The notes under the pieces are model-generated. The model worked only from the letters and a program-made list of their open reading frames with translations. It ran no database searches and had not been told where the DNA came from. Made by a program: the position numbers and the translations under genes. A stretch of DNA of 64,000 nucleotides from Gonatopus flavifemur (lineage: Eukaryota; Arthropoda; Insecta; Hymenoptera; Dryinidae), in contig JAFFJZ010000002.1 of assembly GCA_018340375.1 (NCBI GenBank), forward strand, positions 28,538,001 through 28,602,000, read 5' to 3'. This document shows, in pieces, positions 31,701 to 37,700 of this stretch. The number at the start of each line of letters is the position of its first letter. Position 1 is the stretch's first letter.

Positions 31701-34695
31701 CATTCTGCATTAAGGGGTTACATGGGTTTCAGAGGCCAAAAAAGAAGCTAATTTTCTCGATTTTTTTTTCTCTTACTATACAAAAGATTTTTATTCAGTG
31801 TTTTTGGCATATGATTGGGTGACTTTTGAACTACATTTTGAAAAATTTGCATGAAAAAATACGATGAATTGACTTGATGGCAGTCGATTTTCGGAGGTCC
31901 CTCTACTTTGCGGTAGTCAAAATTACTGGCGGCTGCTTCATCTGAAAAATACAAAAAACATATTTTCTCTTAGTATTAGAGTAGAACTAGTCCCTGAACG
32001 AAGGATTTTTTTTTCCTTGAACTACAAAAAATTTGGCAACGTAATGAATACCGAAAATTTCACCGAAAAAGTGATTTTTTCGTTCAAACCACTGCCAAAA
32101 ATTCAATTTTCATTTTTTCTTCAAATCCTTCGTTCAGGGACTAGTTTTACTCTAATACTAAGAGAAAATATTTTTTTTGTATTTTTCAGATGAAGCAGTC
32201 GCCAATAATTTTGACTACCGCAAAGTAGAAGGACCTCCGAAAATCGACTGCCATCAAGTCAATTCATCATATTTTTTCATGAAAATTTTTCAAAATGTAG
32301 TTCAAAAGTCACCCAATCATATGCCAAAAACACTGAATAAAAGTCTTTTGTATAGTGAGAGAAAAAAAATGGAGAAAATTAGCTTTTTTTTTGGCCTCTG
32401 AAACCCATGTAACCCCTTAAATTTAATGTATAAAAACATTAAAAGACTATGGATTATGCTATAGTTTACATTAATTTTCATGTAAAATGTGCATGAAACT
32501 GAATTCATGAATTTACTTGAAAAAAACTGCCAGTAAAAACATTAAAATTAATGGAGAAATTTTCAACAGTGTGGCTGTCTAGGGTCTCTCGTTTGTTCCT
32601 CTGTCGCGCCACAGCAGGAATTAGACTCAATCCAACAGTGGGAAATGAGTGTAAAGAATGCAGATCCGGAGTTGGTCTAGCATGCGATACTCTCCTTTAC
32701 ATAGAATTTAAAGTTTCAATGTCGATCATCAGTTTATAATGCAAACCTTTTAATAGATTCATTCGATTATAAAACAATGTGAATTTTTGTTTAGTTTGGC
32801 TGGTATGTCAAGAAGTGTGACAGTAGCGGTAGCTTATATTATGAGCACGACGTCGCTCTCTTGGAAAGAAGCACTCAAAGTGGTCAGGGTAGGACGTTCC
32901 ATTGCAAATCCAAATGTTGGATTTCAGCAACAATTGAAGGACTTCGAATCCAGTCGTCTTCAAGAGGTATACGAAATTAATTTTTGAATTATTTTAACCC
33001 TCAGCCAGGGCATATTTTGAAGGGGCAATTGTAACCAAAAAATTCGTTCTACAAGAAAACGGTTAGTTCTAAAACGTGAAAAGGATCCATGTATACTGTA
33101 AAATAATGATTTTACTGATCGTTTTTACCTTTTGGAACCAATCGTTTCCTTGTAAAACTGAATTGTTAGTTACAACTGCCCTCTTAGATTATGCCCTGCC
33201 CTCAGCTACCACACGAGTGCGAATTCGCACTATCAAAAATGAAAAAAAACCATACCCAGAAAAATAAACCTACTACACATTTCATTGCATCCAATAAAAT
33301 TTTACTCGATTCAAGTAAATTTTATTTGATTCCACTAAAACTCTAGTAGCCTCATATTCAAGTAGAAATTTAGTTGATTCAAACAATGTTTAGTCAATCT
33401 AAATAAATCCAAATATAAATTCCACTGGGTGCAGTGGCTTTGACATAGAACGTTGCTTTCAAATTGCATTTTGAGATAAAATACGCTATTTTTCCTGCCA
33501 CTGATTAACAATGAGTTCCTCGGAAAATTTCACTTCCAATTTATACATTTTTCAATTCCATTTCGACTTTTCACAAGAAATTAGAAAGAGTGAAAATCGA
33601 GAAACCACATTCGCACACCTGTGAAGGTTGAAGTTGCGTGAATGAGCACTGAAAATACAATTTGTTCCAGCCAAACAAAATTTTGCTTGAAATGAATTTT
33701 TTGGTTGGCTGAAATAAAATTTATTGGGGGTGAACAAAATTTGGTTCACAATAATTAAGACTTTCATACAGACAAATAAATTTTGTGTATCCTAAATAAA
33801 TTTTATTTCAGCCAACCAAAAAGTTTCTTTGCGTTCGTTTCAACCAAAATTTTGTTTCGCCGAAAGAAACGTTTTCTCAGTGAGGTTTGGGGGCTAAGGG
33901 TTAATATGTTTTTGGTATTATTGTGTATACAGGAACGACGAAGACTGAAAGAACGATTTCCAAGTTTGGCGCTTGCCGAATCGGATGCTGAAATTTGCAG
34001 AGTCACTTTGAGAAATTATGAAACCTTAGCTCTCGCGAGAGAAGTTTGCGAGGGTAAATGCGCTTTGGGTCGTCAATGTCCTACCGGTTTATGTCGCCAA
34101 CCGTCCAAAAGAACAATGTAAGCTATCAATTTCATTCTATATACGATTTCGTGTTTTGTAAATTCTTTTCATGACGATTTTTATAGAAGTTCGAGGACAA
34201 GAAGATCGTCGTCCAGTAGTTCGGGAAGTGGATCAGCTGGTAGAACGCCACCGCAAACGCCTAGAATGTTACCCTCGGCTCCACCTTCTCCAGCATTACC
34301 TAGATCGGCTAGCGTGATGTCAGGATCAAGACCGAGAAGCGGACCTGCAGGGTTACATTCTTACACCGGAGGATCTGCTCCGCCATCCAGGTAACATTTG
34401 CTTTGATAAATTTCGCTATATCGTGAAATTTATATCATCACGTGTGTTCGATAGGGCTGTTTCAAGGGTGGATCTCTCAGCGGCGGTCGCTTGTAGCAGC
34501 AGCAGTACCAGTCTTTCGAGCATCGGAAGAGCAGGAATCACCGCTGTATCCAGTAGCAATTGGAGACTCAACGCCGGTTCGGCCCCTGCGACACCTAGAG
34601 CCACTCCACCCGTGTCCCCCCAACGTTGGCCAAGGAGGGTTTCCCAGGTACGACAAACACCTCCGTTACCCGAAGGCCGTTCTTCGATGACGTAA
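4730..34695 (+). CDS. DUSP22: DUSP22/DUSP15-like dual-specificity protein phosphatase, 354 aa, 7 coding exons
   Basis: Coding exons 4730-4750, 28277-28393, 28554-28678, 32795-32966, 33933-34117, 34187-34390, 34455-34695; phases join to 355 codons with TAA. It should remove phosphate from Ser/Thr/Tyr of signalling proteins, as JKAP/JSP-1 family enzymes do around the JNK pathway. The protein begins MGNGMNK, giving an N-terminal Gly suitable for myristoylation. VLPGLYVGN opens the phosphatase fold. Asp57 in SDSPDQN is the general acid, and Cys88 with Arg94 form the HC-LAGMS-R signature. The Cys codon is split TG|T by intron 3. Residues about 145-354 form a tail: a Cys-rich patch (CEGKCALGRQC) then a long Ser/Pro/Arg-rich disordered region, longer than the vertebrate enzyme's tail. 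The 3' half is compact, while introns 1 and 3 are 23.5 and 4.1 kb and full of transposons. Function is inferred from the family; the exon structure is well supported. Confidence 0.9.
5295..5582. repeat. Palindromic repeat rich in CAGTAC words
   Basis: The left arm TTGACAACAGGTGCAGTACA and the complement of the right arm (TTTACAACAGGCGCAGTAC) pair. The interior repeats CAGTACTGGNGCAGTACTG-like words. Probably a decayed MITE in intron 1 of the phosphatase gene. Confidence 0.5.
6602..6776. repeat. Foldback repeat with TTCCCCTGGACAAAATTTC arms
   Basis: The left arm TTCCCCTGGACAAAATTTC at about 6602 pairs with the complement of GAAATTTTGTCCAGGG near 6757-6772. The hairpin includes inner GGTCCTC / GAGGATC arms. 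Confidence 0.55.
6915..6929 (+). repeat. Homopolymer of 15 C
   Basis: An uninterrupted run of about 15 cytosines. It is unusual in such AT-rich DNA, and its exact length is likely polymorphic or uncertain in assembly. Confidence 0.9.
7120..7373. mobile_element. 254 bp MITE, sister copy of the 23820-24668 element
   Basis: CACTGAAAGGAAGGGTC at the left end and the complement of CACTGAGAGAAAGGTACC at the right, with TA following the right end. Internal sequence (AGCTAGACTTTTATTTAC, reverse strand) matches the element at 23820-24668 and gives its uninterrupted form. Confidence 0.75.
7464..8300. mobile_element. Second copy of the 1778-3099 element, opposite orientation
   Basis: Starts CAGTGAGAAAAATTACATAG. 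Positions 7464-7930 are similar, in reverse, to 2650-3095: both hold GGCCTTGCTAGGCCTTG-like words and TCAGGAGAGATTCTGAAAAA. The far end is not clear; similarity decays after about 8100. Confidence 0.6.
8600..9180. repeat. Large foldback with an inner palindrome at 8830-9018
   Basis: The outer arms share TCCTGGTTAAGATTGTC-like sequence (TCTGGTTAAGATTTTG near 8620, complement near 9155-9175). The inner arms share TTATTCCTTGTTGAAGT and CTATCGCATGAACTAG with their complements at 8975-9018. This looks like one palindromic element inserted in another. Confidence 0.6.
9367..10424. mobile_element. 1.06 kb TA-flanked element rich in CTGGAAATTTTCCAG words
   Basis: Left end TA-CACTGTAAAAAAAAACTGG; right end is the complement of TATACTGTAAAAAAATTTC. 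The interior is a dense array of related words (ACTGGAAATTTCCAGT, CAGTACATGTACTGG, GGAATTTTCCAG) on both strands. No transposase is seen. Confidence 0.65.
10025..10092 (+). repeat. tRNA-like (SINE-like) fragment
   Basis: TTTCAGTTGGTAGG resembles an RNA polymerase III A box and GGTTCAAATCC matches a B box / T-loop. The boxes are only about 20 bases apart and no full cloverleaf can be drawn, so this is a degenerate tRNA-derived or chance fragment, not a tRNA gene. Confidence 0.3.
10562..10686. mobile_element. 125 bp TA-flanked MITE
   Basis: Ends CACCGAAAACAAATTTC and the complement of CACTGAAAGAAAATTG, flanked on both sides by TA. Inner arms share CAAATAAATATT and ATTTCTTCGG/CCAG words. Confidence 0.6.
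11255..11279 (+). repeat. CGTCGTA microsatellite
   Basis: Three to four copies of CGTCGTA in tandem (GCGTCGTACGTCGTACGTCG), CpG-dense within AT-rich intron sequence. Confidence 0.75.
12306..13900. mobile_element. 1.6 kb element with CCCACGTAACCAAAAAC inverted ends
   Basis: The left end CCCACGTAACCAAAAACGC pairs with the complement of the right end CCCACGTAACCAAAAACAC. TT directly flanks both sides, giving a 2 bp target duplication. Subterminal regions carry many AAATGCATTT / AAATGTATTT words, likely transposase-binding clusters. No open frame longer than about 65 codons is seen. Confidence 0.8.
14085..14795. mobile_element. 711 bp TTAA-flanked element
   Basis: TTAAGGGGACATTCCAATGT at the left end and its exact complement ACATTGGAATGTCCCCTTAA at the right end. 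A TTAA target site suggests mobilisation by a piggyBac-like transposase. It contains only short antisense frames with no recognisable domain. Confidence 0.85.
15190..15838. mobile_element. CCCACACAGCA-family element with internal tandem repeats
   Basis: Left end CCCACACAGCATTTCAG, right end complement of CCCACATAACACTTTTGG, each flanked by TT. Outer arms contain repeated AAGATATCTTTTAG words. A block at about 15335-15560 repeats CAACATTGGGATTAAAAAG-type units roughly every 65 bases and may be a separate insertion. Confidence 0.7.
16590..16813. repeat. CpG-rich palindromic element
   Basis: 38-base arms share ACCGAATAAAGGGCTCCAG then ACGAGCGAACACCG (16590-16627 and complement 16776-16813). The loop is rich in CGAGCGAG words. 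Its base composition is strikingly unlike the surrounding intron. Confidence 0.75.
16814..17165. repeat. Degenerate repetitive segment, GC-richer than flanks
   Basis: Loosely repeated phrases occur roughly every 90-110 bases: GGCCCTGCATGGG, GGCCCCGTATGGGC and complement-like AAGCCCATATGG, plus CAAGGCCCTATAT. Similar words lie at 15900-16200. Unclassified transposon-like DNA. Confidence 0.35.
17181..17468. mobile_element. MITE with CGCTCTCT ends
   Basis: CGCTCTCTAAATCTGAAAGA at the left, complement of CGCTCTCTGGAATTTTTAGA at the right. The interior is full of AGTGAAATTTCACT-type palindromic words. Confidence 0.6.
18616..18864. mobile_element. 249 bp MITE, intact relative of the element at 28887-31400
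   Basis: CACTGTTAAAAATTTCTTG at the left, complement of CACTGTTAGAAAATTCTG at the right. The left half (GAATGAAATTTTCAATTC, TTGGTGATC) matches the reverse complement of 30980-31060, so it shows the uninterrupted form of the much larger nest there. Confidence 0.7.
19069..19413 (-). CDS. Possible fragment of a secreted-protein gene (114 codons)
   Basis: An open frame of 114 codons on the minus strand, 240 bases downstream of the small secreted-protein ORF at 19655-20026. It is Ser/Thr/His-rich with no recognised domain. The stretch around HENVQ recurs in the related 382 aa protein (MAHENVQDPEPKK), preceded in both by an NGL motif some residues upstream. It may therefore be the displaced C-terminal part of a decayed paralogue, or a second exon whose splice sites I could not find. 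Alternatively a chance frame. Confidence 0.3.
   Translation of the reverse strand: MVVVEVPQVLQVDYPSELLCESILCETSVTPDTNVNGLSSWPALKEDSNTLSYNSSSFEFHRHTAGVHENVQSDETGLHPKTQQSPKNLKSGIPVSHSLYIQSHLTLYFLFPNT
19655..20026 (-). CDS. Small secreted protein, paralogue of the 26481-27629 product
   Basis: 123 codons; Met10 (19999) is the more likely start because MYHRW then aligns with MYHHRW of the neighbouring 382 aa protein. Residues 21-31 (AIVVVSILVLQ) form a hydrophobic core after basic residues, as in a signal peptide. The mature part is acidic and Ser-rich (GESSSSSP near residue 64) with two Cys (76, 80), ending EIEIKKGI. The end resembles FIEVNAKKN at residue 99 of the paralogue, so this copy may be a truncated duplicate. 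An AATAAA overlaps the stop codon at 19651-19656. It lies antisense in intron 1 of the phosphatase gene. Family unknown to me. Confidence 0.45.
   Translation of the reverse strand: MIVRVLNISMYHRWMRTRYQAIVVVSILVLQNNMLSGHGLEPTPHVYHHREGETSIPKFEGSGESSSSSPKGRLDCANGCSGEHDDTIEIAQTELDYEAMNGPVSYFDENYPEFTEIEIKKGI
20400..22760. other. Intron stretch without genes; decayed repeat pieces
   Basis: No supported coding frame. Recognisable pieces include AGTGAAATTTCACTC-type words at 20960-21110 like those of the 17181-17468 element, and a block at 21850-22030 similar to 33254-33430 (both hold CTCTAGTAG and AAATTTAGTTGATTCAAACA). Confidence 0.5.
22764..22947. mobile_element. MITE, short copy of the 23750-25142 family
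   Basis: Arms GAAGAATTCTTTTTCAAAAA and CAAGAATAGAATTCTTCAAG pair with the complement at 22885-22940. The right end reads GTGTTATCTGGG, identical to that of the nested element at 25142. Confidence 0.8.
23922..24528. mobile_element. Third-level MITE
   Basis: Ends CCCTGTAAACAATTTTTATG and complement of CACTGTTAAAAACATTCGG, flanked by TA at 23920-23921 and 24529-24530. Contains palindromic GGGAAATTTC words and is itself interrupted by 23956-24327. Confidence 0.8.
23956..24327. mobile_element. Fourth-level MITE
   Basis: CACGGAGAGAAAAATACAGG at the left and the complement of CACGGAGAGAATAATCC at the right, flanked by TA on both sides. It is the youngest member of the nest by position. Confidence 0.8.
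24735..24987. mobile_element. Second-level TA-flanked MITE
   Basis: CACTGTAAAGAATAATCGG at the left, complement of CACTGTGAAAAATTTTTATC at the right, TA at 24733-24734 and 24988-24989. The interior has repeated CGGAAAATTCC words. Confidence 0.8.
25614..25722. mobile_element. 109 bp CCCACACAGCA-family MITE
   Basis: Arms CCCACACAGCATCACAGTCC and CAGAAGAATTC pair with the complement at 25694-25722; AA flanks both sides as a 2 bp target duplication. Same family as 56888-56940. Confidence 0.85.
25991..26309. mobile_element. MITE with GGGTGAGTGCACCGGTGAAT ends
   Basis: Left arm GGGTGAGTGCACCGGTGAAT pairs with the complement of ATTCACTGGTGCACTGACCC at the right. No coding sequence. Confidence 0.7.
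26417..26422 (-). terminator. Poly(A) signal AATAAA for the 26481-27629 gene
   Basis: AATAAA on the minus strand, about 60 bases after the stop codon at 26481. Confidence 0.5.
26481..27629 (-). CDS. Secreted basic, Thr-rich protein of unknown family, 382 aa
   Basis: A single open frame. Residues 1-33 form a signal peptide (basic start, hydrophobic TIAVVLFLVSQI at 15-26). After it come a polar Asn/Ser/Pro-rich region (50-160), a more structured stretch (170-205, ENLTSWLENLLRP), a basic cluster with one Cys (222-236, KKRTKKKCRKRKK), a Thr-rich mucin-like stretch (274-309), a second Cys-containing basic cluster (345-360) and an acidic end (EDDKSDSE). The two Cys-in-Lys clusters look like an internal repeat, which could bind polyanions. 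The gene lies antisense within intron 1 of the DUSP22-like gene. Its N-terminus matches the ORF at 19655-20026, indicating tandem duplication. It is the longest open frame in the left half and encodes a sensible secreted protein, but I do not recognise the family. Confidence 0.7.
   Translation of the reverse strand: MYHHRWVEIGKCYRTIAVVLFLVSQINLSRVSGKDEFAQTSLLSQEQTLPISNEYLKSKFSPKEDNAADRETPIRIVSQYTQQSGPIGQHGYQNMNTNFIEVNAKKNSNPNPSPKTNQVIDHTSDHSPLDSTSKPHSSHSEPYRNQMNSTPSKSDHPPSVRTTKRRHHNFFNLREHEHTLENLTSWLENLLRPVHTIQGLKNGLPSFSRKSMAHENVQDPEPKKRTKKKCRKRKKYKDIPSQDLATMRPNIDQRTLTKYVDSINALRGIMSKTDETTTMTSESITTSTTPVVSTEITTPTPTIFIKTTTKKVSIPQKIPPKRHSPKIQLLEDARRGIPPKLNNSTKRRAKKCKKKNKKKIVRISSNEDDKSDSEVSFMSYFG
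29392..29880. mobile_element. DNA transposon copy inside the retrotransposon
   Basis: Imperfect terminal inverted repeats CCCTGGTAGAAATTTG and CCCTAGCGGAAATTATG, flanked by a 2 bp AG repeat. Removing it with one AG rejoins the retrotransposon frame as RAPET-VEHLMC, so the boundaries are exact. A related copy lies at 118-560. Confidence 0.85.
30398..30622. mobile_element. 225 bp palindromic MITE inside the retrotransposon
   Basis: CACGGAAAAAATAATTTAGG at the left and the complement of CACGGAAAAAACAATTTAGC at the right. Arms continue through GCTAGCACGGACATGGACAG, a long hairpin. CA flanks both sides. Confidence 0.85.
31066..31372. mobile_element. Palindromic MITE with GTCTAGAG / CGAGACACG arms
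   Basis: TGTGTCTAGAGCCACGTTAG and AATTCGAGACACG at the left pair with the complement of TGTCTAGAGACACGCTAACC and AATTCGAGACACG at the right. It is inserted in the right arm of the 28887-31400 element. Confidence 0.75.
31642..32571. mobile_element. Host MITE around the TTAA foldback
   Basis: CACTGTCAGCAATATCTGG at the left and the complement of CACTGTTGAAAATTTCTCC at the right, flanked by TG on both sides. Subterminal CATGAAATCAGGTTCATA and its counterpart CATGAATTCAGTTTCATG match in inverse orientation. Interrupted by 31710-32420. Confidence 0.5.
31710..32420. mobile_element. 711 bp near-perfect foldback flanked by TTAA
   Basis: TTAAGGGGTTACATGGGTTT at the left and its complement at the right. 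The two arms, about 300 bp each, are so alike that they encode nearly the same 68 residue peptide on opposite strands (31748-31954 minus, 32177-32380 plus). That is a by-product of the palindrome, not evidence of a gene. The loop is roughly 31960-32165. The TTAA target suggests a piggyBac-like mover. Confidence 0.85.
33254..33430. repeat. Short repeat, relative of 21850-22030
   Basis: ACCCAGAAAAATAAACC at the left and CACTGGGT at the right. The interior has TTTTACTCGATTCAAGTAAA and AAATTTAGTTGATTCAAACA. Within intron 4 of the phosphatase gene. Confidence 0.45.
33648..33884. mobile_element. MITE ending 48 bp before phosphatase exon 5
   Basis: CACTGAAAATACAATTTG at the left and the complement of CACTGAGAAAACGTTTC at the right. 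Inner arms share GCCAAACAAAATTTTG and AAATAAATTTTATTTCAGCC-type words. Its right end is only 48 bases from the exon at 33933. Confidence 0.6.
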
Positions 34696-34751
34696 CATTA
34701 GCGTAACGAAATCAATCCTCCGTGAAACTTGTATTAGGATAAGCGAAAAAG

Positions 34752-34774
34752 AATCATCATCATCATCATCATCG
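34752..34774 (+). repeat. CAT trinucleotide microsatellite in the 3' UTR
   Basis: About seven CAT units in a row, 57 bases after the phosphatase stop codon. Confidence 0.85.
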
Positions 34775-37700
34775 CTGGAATCAATCTCAACAAGATTTAG
34801 AGATAGCGCATTTTATTTTTCTATGAAGTTGGGAGATGATTGAATAGCTGATCAACGATCACTAACGATTTTTATTTAATTATACCGTCCTACCTAACAC
34901 ATCACAGTTTGTGTAACAAGAATGTTGCGTATATTCTACTACATGCTTGAGTGTTAAATTACGTTCTCGTTGCAAAGACTTTGATGCGTTGGATGGGATG
35001 CTTGTTATATGCCTGGTTTTGAATGATATAAGAGTTTAAAAGAGCAAAACGTGTGAATAAATCCTGCTCACACGTGGTAGATCAGGATTAAAATCAAGTC
35101 GCAAATATGAGTCTCGTGGAAAAGACGTTCGATATACTTGACTCGAGGAAATTACTTTTCTGTACGAAAAGTCCAACAAGAAAACAAAAAAATTCTCCTC
35201 TTGGATTTCAATCATGAGGATACGAAGAACGCTTTCAATTCGATCGGGCAAGTCTAATATAACTCTAGTCGCATATTTCTAGAATTGGATCGATAAAATC
35301 GAGTACGATTCGAATTGAGAGTATGTTGAATTTCTCAAAGACTTTCTATCTAGTGCGTTTAGTTACAATCAATGAGAAAGAATACTGCTGTCGCTGCAAA
35401 AATATTTTTTATCGAAATACATCCTTGTGGAGAATTCCAATCAAATCTGAATGAAAATCGTACAGAGCTGGACAGGACCGAACAAGTAGTTTTTCATATT
35501 TCACAAATTTTAGAAAAAACCGCGGAGATTTCGCATCAATTTTTTCTCACAAGTTTGAAATAACTTCCCTTGAAGTATTTTCGTATGGATATATTTATAA
35601 GGGGATGTTTAGAACGGAATTAACACCCCCAAGGCTTCTCATTTTGGGTGGCAAGAAACTTTTATACAAAATTTGAAACATAATTTACGCGTACGAAAAA
35701 AAATAACTATTATTTGGATAGTTAGAAATCAGCTATGGGACCTATTTTTGCTGTCACGGCTACTCACTTAGCGATAGCAGCACGAATGGAGCTGAAACTG
35801 GCAGCCGTAAGCAGGGCTAGCAGCTCCCTAGTTCTCCCTAGTTCAAGAAACCGATTGATTCTTGCCAAATTTCATTTAATTTGGACATAGATCTGATCGA
35901 TCAATCAGACCTTCGTGCAATTTCAATGAGATTTGGTGAGCATCAATAGGTGTCTTCAACCAGAGATTCTCGCATACGAAAAGTAACCGGTGGGGAAAAT
36001 TTCCAGTGACAAAGAGTTGAATCTTTATTGACACTAGGAATCGATTGAGTAGTATCCCACAAAACGTTTCAACATTTTATGTGAAAAATTATGACAATTT
36101 GGCTATCCAAATATCAACCACAAAACCTGCGCAGTTACAGCTACGATTTCCTACTGCGGGAGCTAAGAAATAGCTACAGCGGCAATTATTTTAGCTATAG
36201 CAGTGAAAAAAGGGTGCTGAAAAAGTGAGTAGCTGCCACAGTTATGTCATTCTTTTTGCATGCGCATGAAGATACAGCTTTTGAAGCTCAAACTTTATGC
36301 GTTACAAGATTGTCTCCTTACACGATTGAAACATAATAACGAAAACAATTGATTTATGGATTATAAACTCCTCTAGATCGTTATTCGATCGAATTTACAA
36401 GTGAGTTCCTACCTTAGTAGTTTGTTACGGGCGTCAAACCATTTCAATTTGAATCTTTCGTCGCAGAATTGATATATTAATCGTTTTGCCCTGCAAAAGA
36501 TTTCTGTGATGAAAAACATCTTTCAAATATAATATTAATCGGATCAAAGTAAGTATTTTCGTTACTTGGTCTAAAAAATTGTCCTTTGAGAATAGGATTG
36601 AATAGGAATTTTTCATGAATTTGAATGAAAATTTTCTAATGCAGAAACATAATTCATCATTAATAATTCTTCATAACTCCTGACTAAAAAAAAAAAATGA
36701 ATTTGAAACGCATTTGGCTGCTATATTTTAACTTATTTGGATGTTGTTTTTCTATTTTGTGAGACACTTTTCATAATTATATATAATTCTATATAAATTA
36801 AATATAATTTTGAAAATTTTCCCTCTCGAGCATCACAATTGAGGGGGTGCTCTGGTAATCAAACAATCAGTAATATTTGATACATTGTTTTTCTAATCAT
36901 AAAATAAAAATGACAACTAATCAAAAGACGATATTGAAAATTCAAAAATTGAATAAGGCTATTGACTCTACCAACGAATTTAATTTTATGTTCTCTAAGG
37001 GAACCCAAGCACCGCTGATCAATTTTTGATTGATTTCAAGTTGATATGCGTTAAATAAAGATTTGCTGAACGTTTGAACATCCGCACCCTCAATTTGTAC
37101 TCATCGAACGTTCCTCAAAGCTTCATTTATATTTTCGAGATGATCCTTTTTTCTCTCAACCTCAGAATACGATATCAACAAATAGATACAACTATTAATT
37201 TTTTTATTAAAACAAACTCAAATCTCGACCAAATCTATAACTATAAAAATAAATCTACAAAATATTGTGATAGTAATTCATGATTCGACAAGAGTATACG
37301 ATTTCCAGAATCAACGTCAAGTGGAAGTCCATAAAGACACTCATATTTGCGATAATCAGTATTAAGGATGCAAGTCGAATAAAAAACGACTGGTACAGAA
37401 ACATATAAAAAAAAACGCGTAAAAAACAATGAAAGGAAAGAAGGAAGGAGGGAAAAATTAAAAAGCTGTTGGTTCTCGAAGCTACGCCGTTCATCGATCA
37501 TCGATTTCTTTCGCAACCGTCCAAATGAAAATATCGTTGGCTTTGTAGCGGAACCACGCTTTTTTCATTTTTTTAAATTGATTTTCTGTACAAAAGAGAA
37601 AAATAATATAATAGCGATTAACCGATAGAACACGTAACGTATGGTTCGGGAGAAGAGTACACGTTTGTCTCGTTGAACAAACTAGATCTTTCAGAACATT

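Noticed and set aside
31748..32401. Two similar 68-74 codon frames (MYFSDEAAA... and MYFSDEAVA...)
   Set aside because: They are the two arms of the TTAA foldback read in opposite directions. The similarity is explained by the palindrome, and no homology or splice context supports a gene.
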